Below, piece after piece: positions 22,489 to 29,671 of a DNA stretch of 64,000 nt (its first letter is position 1; each line of letters opens with the position of its first letter). The stretch is from NCBI RefSeq assembly GCF_007176755.1, contig NZ_BJTV01000005.1, positions 186,001-250,000 on the forward strand, in the 5' to 3' direction. The notes under the pieces were generated by a model that saw only the letters and a list, made by a program, of their open reading frames with translations, was not told where the DNA came from and did not search any database. The position numbers and the translations under genes were made by a program. Source of the DNA: Streptomyces sp. 1-11 (GTDB taxonomy: Bacteria > Actinomycetota > Actinomycetes > Streptomycetales > Streptomycetaceae).

Positions 22489-23573
22489 GCGTACCCCTCG
22501 ATGTCCTGCGGGCCGCGCGGCCCCGGCCCCACGTACTTCGCCGACGGCCGCACCAGCCGCCCCGTCCGCTTCTGCTCCAGGATGTGCGCCGACCACCCGG
22601 CCGTCCGGGCACACGTGAACATCGACGTGAACATGTGCGCCGGCACCTCGGCGAAGTCCAGCATGATCGCCGCCCAGAACTCCACGTTGGTCGCCAGCAC
22701 CCGGTCCGGCCGCCGGTTGTGCAGCTCCTCAAGCGCGGCCTTCTCCAGCGCCTCCGCGATCTCGAACCTCGGCGCCCCCAGCTCCCGCGCCGTACGCCGC
22801 AGCACCCGCGCGCGCGGGTCCTCGGCCCGGTACACCCGGTGCCCGAAGCCCATCAGCCGCTCACCGCGGTCCAGCGCCTGCTTGACGTACCCCGCCGCGT
22901 CCCCGGTGCGCTCGATCTCCTCGATCATCCCGAGCACCCGCGAGGGCGCGCCGCCGTGCAGCGGCCCAGACATCGCACCGACCGCGCCGGACAGCGCGGC
23001 CGCGACGTCCGCGCCGGTGGAGGCGATGACCCGGGCGGTGAAGGTGGAGGCGTTCATGCCGTGCTCGGCGGCCGAGGTCCAGTAGGCGTCCACGGCGGCC
23101 ACGTGCTTCGGGTCCGGCTCGCCGCGCCAGCGGATCATGAACCGCTCGACCACCGAGCCCGCCTTGTCGATCTCCCGCTGCGGCACCATCGGCAGCCCCT
23201 GCCCGCGCGCCGACTGCGCCACGTACGACAGCGCCATGACCGCGGCCCGCGCCAGGTCGGCCCGCGCCTGCTCCACGTCGATGTCCAGCAGCGGCTTCAG
23301 ACCCCAGACCGGGGCCAGCATGGCCAGCGCCGACTGCACGTCCACCCGGATGTCACCGGAGTGCACCGGGATCGGGAACGGCTCGGCCGGCGGAAGGCCG
23401 GGATTGAAGGCGCCGTCGACCAGCAGACCCCACACGTTCCCGAAGGAGACGTGCCCCACCAGGTCCTCGATGTCGACGCCCCGGTACCGCAGGGCACCGC
23501 CTTCCTTGTCGGGTTCGGCGATCTCCGTCTCGAACGCTACGACCCCTTCGAGTCCGGGTACGAAATCGGACAT
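22473..23573 (-). CDS. citA: Citrate synthase (type 2, SCO4388-like)
   Basis: The 366-residue enzyme condenses acetyl-CoA and oxaloacetate at the entry to the TCA cycle. Active-site segments are AEHGMNASTF (His171), GPLHGGAPSR, GFGHRVYRAEDPRA (His245) and the Asp near residue 306 in AAIMLDFAEV. AGGAG lies just ahead of the ATG start. It diverges from pdxH, with about 165 bp between the two starts. Some such short citrate synthases also accept propionyl-CoA, so methylcitrate activity cannot be excluded. Confidence 0.93.
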   Translation of the reverse strand: MSDFVPGLEGVVAFETEIAEPDKEGGALRYRGVDIEDLVGHVSFGNVWGLLVDGAFNPGLPPAEPFPIPVHSGDIRVDVQSALAMLAPVWGLKPLLDIDVEQARADLARAAVMALSYVAQSARGQGLPMVPQREIDKAGSVVERFMIRWRGEPDPKHVAAVDAYWTSAAEHGMNASTFTARVIASTGADVAAALSGAVGAMSGPLHGGAPSRVLGMIEEIERTGDAAGYVKQALDRGERLMGFGHRVYRAEDPRARVLRRTARELGAPRFEIAEALEKAALEELHNRRPDRVLATNVEFWAAIMLDFAEVPAHMFTSMFTCARTAGWSAHILEQKRTGRLVRPSAKYVGPGPRGPQDIEGYADIAH

Positions 23574-23738
23574 CAGGCGGCTCCTAGTGAATGTCGGCGG
23601 CGGTCACCCCGGTGATGCCCCGATCGGCCGGTGGTCACCCAAACCGCGGCGGAACCTGCACCATAACCCCGAGTGCCACAGTTGGGGAGCCCACGCGACA
23701 CTCAGTGCCACGGGCGTTCGATACGGCAGGATGACCGC

Positions 23739-24425
23739 GTGACCGACCGCGAACCCACCCCCGACCCGCTGCTGGACCCCGCCGCCATGCGCAAGCAGTA
23801 CCGGGCCGCGGGCCTCTACGAGGCGGACTGCCCCGCGCACCCGATGGACCAGTTCACCGGCTGGTTCGAGGACGCCGCACGGGCGGCCCTGCACGGCAGC
23901 CTCTACGAACCCAACGCGATGGTCGTCTCCACCGCGGACGCGGCCGGCCGCCCCAGCTCCCGCACGGTCCTCATGAAGCAGTTCGACACCGACGGCTTCG
24001 TCTTCTACACCAACTACGGCTCCCGCAAGGCCCGCGAACTCGCCGCCGGCCCCTACGTCTCGCTGCTCTTCCCCTGGCACCCGATCGCCCGCCAGGTCAT
24101 CGTCACCGGCGTCGCCCGCCGCACCGGCCGCGAGGAGACCGCCGCCTACTTCCGCACCCGCCCGCGCGGCTCCAGGCTGGGCGCCTGGGCCAGCGCCCAG
24201 TCCTCCGTGATCGCCTCCCGCGCCGAACTCGAAGCGGCCTACGCCGAGCTTGAGGCGCGCCACCCGGAGGACGAGGAGATCCCGGTCCCGCCGCACTGGG
24301 GCGGCTTCCGGATCGCCCCCGAGACGGTCGAGTTCTGGCAGGGCCGCGAGAACCGCCTCCACGACCGCCTGCGCTACAGCCGCCGCCCCGACGGCACCTG
24401 GACCCTGGAACGCCTCAGCCCGTGA
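23739..24425 (+). CDS. pdxH: Pyridoxamine 5'-phosphate oxidase
   Basis: This FMN enzyme oxidises pyridoxamine and pyridoxine phosphate to PLP. I choose the GTG at 23739 (AGGA about 8 nt upstream), giving 228 residues, the usual length; the frame extends to 23673 without support. FMN- and substrate-binding motifs include [20 protein letters not shown] and the C-terminal [12 protein letters not shown]. The divergent neighbour is citA. PLP is needed by SerC and by many other enzymes of the cell. Confidence 0.93.
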   Translation: MTDREPTPDPLLDPAAMRKQYRAAGLYEADCPAHPMDQFTGWFEDAARAALHGSLYEPNAMVVSTADAAGRPSSRTVLMKQFDTDGFVFYTNYGSRKARELAAGPYVSLLFPWHPIARQVIVTGVARRTGREETAAYFRTRPRGSRLGAWASAQSSVIASRAELEAAYAELEARHPEDEEIPVPPHWGGFRIAPETVEFWQGRENRLHDRLRYSRRPDGTWTLERLSP

Positions 24426-24447
24426 CTCCGGCCAGCGGAACGCAGAC

Positions 24448-24664
24448 GACCCGCGAGCTCGGTTCCACCGCCTGACGGCGGCGAAGCCGGCCGGACGTAC
24501 CGGCGAGCTCGCGGGTCGGGTGACTGCGTTGGATTCGGCCGGCTGCGTGTGTCTCGCACACGCTGGTCCGGCACCGCACATCGTGTGGTGGCAGGCCGCT
24601 AGCCCGCAGCCACCTCGCGCGTCCGGGTTTCACTCATTTACCCGATCACCTCCTTTCTCACGTA
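24448..24664 (-). ncRNA. Candidate structured small RNA / leader transcript with perfect anti-16S sequence
   Basis: A strong promoter (24671-24699) reads leftward into a roughly 217-nt gene-free stretch in the 350-base gap 24426-24775. The predicted transcript begins near 24664 and contains a full-length Shine-Dalgarno AGAAAGGAGGTGATC (24644-24658), an exact complement of the 16S rRNA 3' end. It then carries a 12-codon ORF and several hairpins: GCGTGTG..CACACGC at 24545-24563, and an outer perfect 14-bp stem joining 24448-24461 to 24504-24517, which can also end pdxH. Whether it acts as RNA, as a peptide gene or both is unknown. Confidence 0.5.
24599..24637 (-). CDS. 12-residue ORF behind a perfect Shine-Dalgarno
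   Basis: The ORF encodes MSETRTREVAAG. AGGAGG (24649-24654, complement) lies 11 nt before the ATG, a slightly long spacing. It has no family I recognise. A GTG at 24633 would open a 72-residue Arg-rich frame through the hairpins, which looks less likely to be real. Confidence 0.35.
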   Translation of the reverse strand: MSETRTREVAAG

Positions 24665-24670
24665 CCCGTC

Positions 24671-24699
24671 AGCCTAAGAAGCGTTCCGCGGATGCTCAA
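24671..24699 (-). promoter_or_regulatory. Vegetative (HrdB-type) promoter
   Basis: On the minus strand TTGAGC (complement of 24694-24699) is followed by exactly 17 nt and TAGGCT (complement of 24671-24676). It is the clearest -35/-10 pair in the window and drives the candidate RNA to its left. Confidence 0.65.
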
Positions 24700-24775
24700 G
24701 GGATTTATCGCGGGCCCCGGCCGGCGGCCCGAATGCGGTGGACGTGCGCCGAGACGCGCCCCTAGCTTGCCGCGC

Positions 24776-25231
24776 ATGGGTGATCTTCGGATTCGGGCCG
24801 TGGACGGCGACGGCATGCTCGAGCAGTGGCGGTACGTGCACAACGTGGTGGTGCCGCCCGCGGCGATGTCCCTGGCGGACGCCCGGGGGCGGGTCGGGCG
24901 GTACCGGCTGGTCAACGCCTATCTCGGTGATGAGCTGGTGGGGTGTTCCACCGTCCGGCCGCCGGCCGGGGACGGGGCGGTGGCGACCGTGATCGCGCGG
25001 GTGCTGCCCGGGTTCAGGCGGCGGGGGTTCGGTGCTGTGATCTACGACGACGGGCTCGCGCACGCGCGTGGGCTGGGGGCCCGGACCGTCGAGACGTGCG
25101 TGCTGGCGGTGAACGAGGACGGGCTGCGGTTCGCCGGGCGGCGCGGGTTCGTGGAGGTCGACCGGTACGTGCTCGACGGGGAGGCCGACGAGTGGGTCGA
25201 CCTGCGGCTCACGGCGCCGGACGGGCAATGA
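24776..25231 (+). CDS. GNAT-family N-acetyltransferase
   Basis: The 151-residue protein has the acetyl-CoA pyrophosphate loop in FRRRGFGAVIYDDG and the later strand-helix pair NEDGLRFAGRRGFVEVDRY. The frame runs upstream to 24692, but ATG 24776 fits best. TAGCTT (24763-24768) lies 7 nt before it and no Shine-Dalgarno is present, so it is probably leaderless. The acetyl acceptor is unknown. Confidence 0.8.
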   Translation: MGDLRIRAVDGDGMLEQWRYVHNVVVPPAAMSLADARGRVGRYRLVNAYLGDELVGCSTVRPPAGDGAVATVIARVLPGFRRRGFGAVIYDDGLAHARGLGARTVETCVLAVNEDGLRFAGRRGFVEVDRYVLDGEADEWVDLRLTAPDGQ

Positions 25232-25350
25232 TTGCGGCAATCTTGCGGGAACAGGATGTGGGCTGCGTCACGTTCGAGTTGAATGAAGGCCAATGAGCGA
25301 ACCGAGCGCCGCGCGTGCGCGTGCGCGGGCGCAGCGTCCAGGGGGTCGAG

Positions 25351-26796
25351 GTGAGTGCTTCCCGGCGGAGTGGGACCACCGACGAGCTGGGTCCCGACGA
25401 GCCTGAGCGGGGCGGCCCGCACGGGCCGGACGGTACGGACTGCCCTGAGGAGTCCGGCGGCTCCGACCTGCTCGCCGCGCTGCTGGACGGTATGGACGCG
25501 GCGCTGTGCGCGTTCGACGCCGACGGGGTGGTGACGCACTGGAACCGCGAGGCGGAGCGCATCCTGGGCTGGACGGTGGCCGAGGCGGTCGGGCGGCACG
25601 GGTTCGCCGGCTGGGCGGTGCGCAGCGCGGACGCCGAGGAGGTGCAGGAGCGGCTGATGTCGGCCATGCACGCGCCCGGCCGGCAGGTGCACGAGTTCGC
25701 GCTGGTCACGAAGGACGGCGGCCGGGTGCTGGTGCGGACGCAGTCGGCCGCCGTGCGCGGTCCGGACGGGAAGCCGGCGGGGGTGTACTGCGCCTTCAGC
25801 GAGGTGCACACGCAGATCGATCTGGAGCGGTCGATCGCGCTGAGCGAGGCGCTGTTCGAGGACGCGGCCTGGGGTGTGGTCCTGGTGGACGCCGATCTGC
25901 GGCCGGCGGTGGTCAACGGGCACGCCGCGCGGGCCCTGGGCGTCGGGCGCACGTCGGCGCTGGGGCGGCCGCTGGGCGAGCTGCTCGCGCAGGGGGCGGA
26001 GGAGCTGGAGAGCGCCCTCACCCATGTGCTGGCCGAGGGCGCGCCGCCCGCGCCCGCCGAGATGTGGGTGGCGGTGCGCGGGGCCGAGGGCGAGCGGCGG
26101 CGCTGCTGGCGCAGCGGGTTCGTGCGGCTGGCCTCGCCGCTGGCGGAGGAGCCGGTGCCGCTCGGTGTGGGCTGGCTCTTCCAGGACGTCACCGAGGCCA
26201 GGCAGGGGGAGCAGGAGGCGTCGCTGCTGCGCTTCCGCGGCAACCAGTTGCACCGGGCCGCGCGGGCCGCAGCGGAGTGCGAGGACCCGGCGGAGGCGGC
26301 CACCGTGCACCTGGACTTCGCGCTCGCGGGTTTCGCGGACCACGCGCTGCTCGACCGTCTCGCCGGTGCGCGGCGCGCGGAGGGCGACGAGCCGGCTCCG
26401 GTACGGCTGGTGCGGCTCGCCGCGTCGCCCGCCGGGGCGCCGGGGCCGAGTCTGGTCACGGGCGCGGCCGGGCTGCCGTTGCGCTACGAGCCGGGGCATC
26501 CGGCGCTGCAGTGCGTGGAGCGGGCGGGCACGGTGCGCGCGGACGCGGGGTCGGTGCCGGCGGAGCGGGCGCGGGACTGGGCGCTGGCCCGGCAGTGGCC
26601 CGGCGACGCGGCGCACGCGTTGTGCGCGGTGCTGCGCAGCCGGGGCCGGACGCTGGGCGTGGTCACGTTCCTGCGCGGGGCCGGCCGGAGCCGCTTCGAG
26701 CGGGCGGACGCGGCCTACGCGGAGGACGTGGCGGTGCGGGTGGGGGCGGCGCTGGACCTGGCGGAGGCGCTGCGGGCGCGGGGTGCGGGGGAGTAG
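25351..26796 (+). CDS. Cytosolic PAS-PAS sensor-like protein
   Basis: From GTG 25351 (AGGGGG 5-10 nt upstream) the protein is 481 residues. It has a first PAS domain (about 40-155, LLDGMDAALCAFDADGVVTHWNREAERILGW), a second PAS-like domain (about 160-290, ending VGWLFQDVTEARQ) and a C-terminal GAF-like region. No kinase, phosphatase or DNA-binding domain follows, so its output is unknown. An ATG at 25293 with a strong GAAGG site opens a different frame that would join this one if a G were lost from the run at 25341-25345. Confidence 0.7.
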   Translation: MSASRRSGTTDELGPDEPERGGPHGPDGTDCPEESGGSDLLAALLDGMDAALCAFDADGVVTHWNREAERILGWTVAEAVGRHGFAGWAVRSADAEEVQERLMSAMHAPGRQVHEFALVTKDGGRVLVRTQSAAVRGPDGKPAGVYCAFSEVHTQIDLERSIALSEALFEDAAWGVVLVDADLRPAVVNGHAARALGVGRTSALGRPLGELLAQGAEELESALTHVLAEGAPPAPAEMWVAVRGAEGERRRCWRSGFVRLASPLAEEPVPLGVGWLFQDVTEARQGEQEASLLRFRGNQLHRAARAAAECEDPAEAATVHLDFALAGFADHALLDRLAGARRAEGDEPAPVRLVRLAASPAGAPGPSLVTGAAGLPLRYEPGHPALQCVERAGTVRADAGSVPAERARDWALARQWPGDAAHALCAVLRSRGRTLGVVTFLRGAGRSRFERADAAYAEDVAVRVGAALDLAEALRARGAGE

Positions 26797-26811
26797 TCCG
26801 GCGCCCGGGTG

Positions 26812-27567
26812 TCAGTGCCGGTAGAAGATGCGGTCGCCGTACTCGGTCATGACGCGGGCGTTCCAGTCGTGGCCGCCGTCGACGTTGCCGGAGCGCAGCA
26901 GCGGGGGTTCGATGCCGCGGTCGGCGAGGTCGGCCGCGGTGGTGGCGACGACGGCCTGCATCAGGGCGGTGGTGACCACGGTCGAGGCCGGGGCGAAGGG
27001 CGCGGGGATGGTGTCGAGGGTGAGTTCCGCGTCGCCGACCGTGATCTTCGAGTCCAGGACGATGTCGCAGTGGTCCTTGAGGAAGGTGCCGGAGGAGTGC
27101 CGGGAGGTGGTCTCCGAGGCGTACGCGACCGAGGTGACGCCGATGACCTTCACGCCGCGGGCGCGTGCGCCCTGGGCCATCTCGACGGGCAGGGCGTTGC
27201 GGCCGGACAGGGAGACGATCACGAGGGCGTCGCCGGTGCGCAGGGGGGAGGTGTCCAGGACGGCGCTCGCGAGTCCGTCGACGCGTTCGAGGGCGGAGCC
27301 GAGGGTGGCCGGGGTGACGTCGACGCCGACGACGCCGGGGACGGTGAGCAGGTTCATGAGCGCGAGCCCGCCGGCCCGGTAGACGACGTCCTGGGCGGCC
27401 AGCGAGGAGTGTCCGGCGCCGAACGCGAACAGGCGGCCGCCGGACGCGACGGTGTCGGCGAGCAGGGCGGCCGCGGCGGTGATCGCCCCGGACTCCTCCT
27501 CGCGGACTCGTTGCAGCAGGCCGATGGCGGCGTCGAAGAACAGGTCGGCGGGTGTGCCGTCGCTCAT
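26812..27567 (-). CDS. SIS-domain sugar phosphate isomerase/binding protein
   Basis: The 251-residue protein from ATG 27567 (AAGGGGC upstream) has one SIS domain. FGAGHSSLAAQDVVYRAGG near the N-terminus and VSLSGRNALPVEMA in the middle are the phosphosugar-binding loops. It corresponds to SCO4393, annotated as a phosphoheptose isomerase-like or UPF0309 protein. It lies divergent from dmdR1 with about 240 bp between starts and converges with the PAS gene. The sugar substrate is unknown, and it may be an amino-sugar deacetylase partner or isomerase. Confidence 0.8.
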   Translation of the reverse strand: MSDGTPADLFFDAAIGLLQRVREEESGAITAAAALLADTVASGGRLFAFGAGHSSLAAQDVVYRAGGLALMNLLTVPGVVGVDVTPATLGSALERVDGLASAVLDTSPLRTGDALVIVSLSGRNALPVEMAQGARARGVKVIGVTSVAYASETTSRHSSGTFLKDHCDIVLDSKITVGDAELTLDTIPAPFAPASTVVTTALMQAVVATTAADLADRGIEPPLLRSGNVDGGHDWNARVMTEYGDRIFYRH

Positions 27568-27627
27568 GCGGTGCCCCTTCGCAGCGTCTGTGTCGCGGAT
27601 CACGGTGCGGTCTGGACCAGTGCGGTG

Positions 27628-28476
27628 TCAATACGGCGTGGGCGGGGGGCCGGTTTCCCGCCCGGCGGTGGGCCCGCCCGCGGGCGCGTCGGGCCTGTTC
27701 GTCCCGTCGGTGCGGGACGGTTGTCGGTGGTATCCGGCAGAATTGGGGTCAGGGCCAGCGCACGCGCCGGGCGAGCTTCCGGCAGAGGTAATCGAGGGGC
27801 ACGTATGTCCGGACTGATCGACACCACGGAGATGTATCTCCGAACCATCCTCGAGCTCGAAGAGGAAGGCGTGGTCCCCATGCGCGCCCGCATCGCGGAG
27901 CGGCTGGACCAGAGCGGGCCGACGGTGAGCCAGACCGTGGCCCGTATGGAGCGCGACGGTCTGGTGTCCGTGGCGAGCGACCGTCACCTGGAGCTCACCG
28001 ACGAGGGGCGCCGGCTGGCCACGCGTGTGATGCGCAAGCACCGGCTCGCGGAGTGTCTCCTGGTCGACGTGATCGGCCTGGAGTGGGAGCAGGTGCACGC
28101 GGAGGCGTGCCGCTGGGAGCACGTGATGAGCGAGGCCGTGGAGCGCCGGGTGCTGGAGCTGCTGCGGCACCCCACGGAGTCGCCGTACGGCAACCCGATC
28201 CCGGGTCTTGAGGAGCTGGGCGAGAAGGACGGGGCGAATCCGTTCCTGGACGAGGGCATGGTGTCGCTGGCCGATCTGGACGCGGGCACGGACGGCAAGA
28301 CGGTCGTGGTCCGGCGTATCGGCGAGCCGATCCAGACGGACGCGCAGCTCATGTACACGCTGCGCCGGGCGGGCGTGCAGCCCGGTTCGGTGGTGAGCGT
28401 GACGGAGTCGGCGGGCGGTGTGCTCGTCGGCAGCGGCGGTGAGGCGGCCGAGCTGGAGGCGGACGTCGCCTCGCAC
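27628..28476 (-). other. Antisense ORF overlapping dmdR1 (adm-like position)
   Basis: A 282-codon open frame runs antisense through nearly all of dmdR1. In S. coelicolor an antiparallel gene, adm, has been reported opposite dmdR1 with effects on siderophores and antibiotics. Long antisense frames are common in high-GC DNA, and the product here is Arg/His-rich with no domain, so I list it only because of that precedent. Confidence 0.25.
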
Positions 28477-28497
28477 GTGTTCGTCGCCAAGCGCTGA
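27805..28497 (+). CDS. dmdR1: DtxR/IdeR-family iron-dependent repressor DmdR1
   Basis: The 230-residue protein controls iron uptake and siderophore genes when loaded with Fe(II). The winged helix lies at about 8-60 (RIAERLDQSGPTVSQTVARM). The metal site residues known from DtxR are all at matching positions: Met10, Cys102, Glu105 and His106 (ACRWEH). A C-terminal FeoA/SH3-like domain is present (about 150-228). The ATG has GAGGGG 5-10 nt upstream. Length and sequence match SCO4394. It is monocistronic, ending in a strong hairpin at 28505-28534. I see no clear iron box upstream. Confidence 0.93.
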   Translation: MSGLIDTTEMYLRTILELEEEGVVPMRARIAERLDQSGPTVSQTVARMERDGLVSVASDRHLELTDEGRRLATRVMRKHRLAECLLVDVIGLEWEQVHAEACRWEHVMSEAVERRVLELLRHPTESPYGNPIPGLEELGEKDGANPFLDEGMVSLADLDAGTDGKTVVVRRIGEPIQTDAQLMYTLRRAGVQPGSVVSVTESAGGVLVGSGGEAAELEADVASHVFVAKR

Positions 28498-28500
28498 CGC

Positions 28501-28541
28501 GGGAGGGCCCCGGCGCCTGTCGGCGCCGGGGCCCGTCCTCC
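28501..28541 (+). terminator. dmdR1 terminator
   Basis: A perfect 13-bp GC stem (28505-28517 with 28522-28534) has a TGTC loop, with GGGAG..CTCCC flanks that extend it. Confidence 0.85.
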
Positions 28542-28800
28542 CCTGTTGCTGACCCGGAGCCCCGAGCTCTCAGGGTCAATCCCCTCGGACCGCTTTTCCC
28601 CGAGTGGTCCGCCTCCCGCCAGAAAGATCCCCTCGGCGGCGGCGATCATTCCTCGGAGGGCGTCACTCGAAGGAGGGGTGTTGCTCGCAGAGGCACTATT
28701 TTCGAAAGGGCATTCGATAGCCTGCGGCGGCAGGACCGACGGACGGCGAGAACGGCAGTACACGGGTACGAGGCAGGCGGAGCTGGGGGGTACCAGGCCG
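28542..28800 (+). promoter_or_regulatory. Upstream region of the TTA-containing hydrolase gene
   Basis: The stretch is locally AT-rich for this genome. TTTTCGAAAG and ATTCGATAGCCT near 28700-28722 are the likeliest promoter elements, but I cannot assign a sigma factor. No gene is seen. Confidence 0.3.
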
Positions 28801-29661
28801 ATGGCACGGCGTATCGACGTGATGGGAACGGGCGGGGTGCGCCTGACCGCCTGGGAGTATGCCGATCCTCCGAAACCGGAGGCGGAGCCCGGCGCTCCGG
28901 GGGTGCTGTTACTGCACGGCCTGATGGGCCGCGCCTCGCACTGGGCGCCCACCGCCCGCTGGCTCGCCGAGCGCCACCGCGCGGTCGCACTGGACCAGCG
29001 CGGTCACGGGCGCAGCGACAAGCACCCGCAGGCCGCCTACGGCCGGGAGGCGTACGTCGACGACGCCGAGGCCGCCCTGGAACAGCTCGGTCTGGGCCCC
29101 GCCGTCCTCATCGGCCACGCCATGGGCGCCCTGACCGCCTGGCAGCTCGCCGCCAGGCGCCCGGACCTGGTGCGCGGCCTGGTCGTCTGCGACATGCGCG
29201 CCTCCGCGCTCGGCGCGGCCTCGCAGCGGGAGTGGGCCGAGTGGTTCCGCTCCTGGCCCGTCCCCTTCGCCACCCTGGCCGACGTCCGCAAGTGGTTCGG
29301 CGAGGACGACCCCTGGGTGGAGCGGCCCAACCCCTCGCGCGGCGAGTTCTACGCCGAGGTGATGCACGAGTCCGCCGACGGCTGGCGCCCCGTCTTCGAG
29401 CCGGACCAGATGCTCCGCACCCGGGAGAGCTGGGTGTACGACGCCCACTGGGAGGAGCTGGCCCAGGTGCGCTGCCCCACGCTCGTGGTGCGAGGGCTGG
29501 ACGGGGAGCTGGGGCGGGCCGAGGCGCAGGAGATGGTGCGGGTGCTGCCGCTCGGGGAGTACGCGGAGGTCGCCGACGCCGGCCACCTCGTCCACTACGA
29601 CCAGCCGGCGGCCTGGCGGGCGGCCGTCGAACCCTTCCTCGAGCGCCTCGCGACGGTCTGA
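28801..29661 (+). CDS. Alpha/beta-hydrolase fold protein lacking the nucleophilic serine, with a TTA codon
   Basis: The 286-residue protein has a clear alpha/beta-hydrolase core: LLLHGLMGRASHW (oxyanion region), ALDQRGHGRSD and a C-terminal DAGHLVHYDQP histidine. The nucleophile elbow reads GHAMG, so Ala107 replaces the expected Ser, and classical ester hydrolysis should not work. Codon 37 (28909-28911) is TTA, read only by the bldA tRNA in Streptomyces, so expression should be tied to development. Met8 is another possible start; G-rich sequence lies 12-18 nt before 28801. It ends 10 nt from the convergent ABC gene. The function may be non-hydrolytic catalysis or binding. Confidence 0.8.
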   Translation: MARRIDVMGTGGVRLTAWEYADPPKPEAEPGAPGVLLLHGLMGRASHWAPTARWLAERHRAVALDQRGHGRSDKHPQAAYGREAYVDDAEAALEQLGLGPAVLIGHAMGALTAWQLAARRPDLVRGLVVCDMRASALGAASQREWAEWFRSWPVPFATLADVRKWFGEDDPWVERPNPSRGEFYAEVMHESADGWRPVFEPDQMLRTRESWVYDAHWEELAQVRCPTLVVRGLDGELGRAEAQEMVRVLPLGEYAEVADAGHLVHYDQPAAWRAAVEPFLERLATV

Positions 29662-29671
29662 CCGCCCGGTC

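Noticed and set aside
24415..24633. 72-residue minus-strand ORF in the gap after pdxH
   Set aside because: Arg-rich, passes through the terminator hairpins, and its GTG is too far from the Shine-Dalgarno. The 12-codon ORF or an RNA fits better.
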